A DNA stretch of 6,379 nucleotides, taken from Verrucomicrobiales bacterium (GTDB lineage: Bacteria; Verrucomicrobiota; Verrucomicrobiia; Verrucomicrobiales; DEV007). Where the stretch lies: positions 1-6,379 of the forward strand of contig JAKMGR010000577.1 of assembly GCA_022424805.1 (NCBI GenBank), in the 5' to 3' direction. The translations under genes were made by a program, and so were the position numbers. The notes below the pieces were generated by a model, which did not search any database, was not told where the DNA came from, and saw only the letters and a list, made by a program, of their open reading frames with translations. This document shows positions 6,347 through 6,379 of this stretch, in pieces; position 1 is the first letter of the stretch; each line of letters begins with the position of its first letter.

Positions 6347-6379
6347 GGGAAAAGTATCTTGGACCAAACAGGGTAAGGT

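Noticed and set aside
6347..6367. A seven-residue N-terminal extension of the ACT-domain protein from a TTG codon
   Set aside because: The start would be TTG with no ribosome-binding site, and the added residues precede the first ACT strand without adding any conserved motif; the ATG at 6346 is simpler.

Overview
The window holds one tRNA gene and four protein-coding genes from a bacterial chromosome of moderate-to-high GC. No start codon is preceded by a convincing Shine-Dalgarno sequence, and the left intergenic region carries 7-bp periodic AACNTTC/GAACGTT repeats. With the gene types present, this points tentatively to the Verrucomicrobiota/Planctomycetota side of the bacterial tree. That placement is an inference; no marker gene in the window settles it.

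Layout, left to right. Positions 52-128 (minus strand) encode tRNA-Arg(UCU) with an encoded CCA. It is bracketed by two related short hairpins, 37-55 and 135-153. A degenerate heptamer repeat region (154-258) and a GC hairpin (261-275) fill the gap to a very large minus-strand gene, 276-3971. That gene encodes a 1231-residue half-transporter: an N-terminal TerB-like helical domain, a beta-rich FHA-like middle region, an ABCG/White-type ATPase and a six-helix membrane domain.

A 168-bp divergent intergenic region (3972-4139), very AT-rich at its right end, separates it from two plus-strand genes. The first (4140-4598) is an unrecognised basic 152-residue protein. The second (4622-5818), only 23 bp downstream, encodes a YhaM-type OB-fold plus HD-domain 3'-5' exoribonuclease with an extra acidic tail. 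The two are probably cotranscribed. A convergent minus-strand gene (5819-6346) for a two-ACT-domain, GcvR-like protein abuts yhaM; the two stop codons together form TGATCA with no base between them.

The genes do not form an obvious pathway. The most unusual protein is the TerB/FHA-like/ABCG fusion, which looks like an ABC exporter whose activity is controlled by cytoplasmic sensory or scaffold domains. The most unusual DNA is the repeat-rich neighbourhood of the tRNA. I do not see a clearly new multi-gene system (no CRISPR array, transposase, phage or toxin-antitoxin genes).
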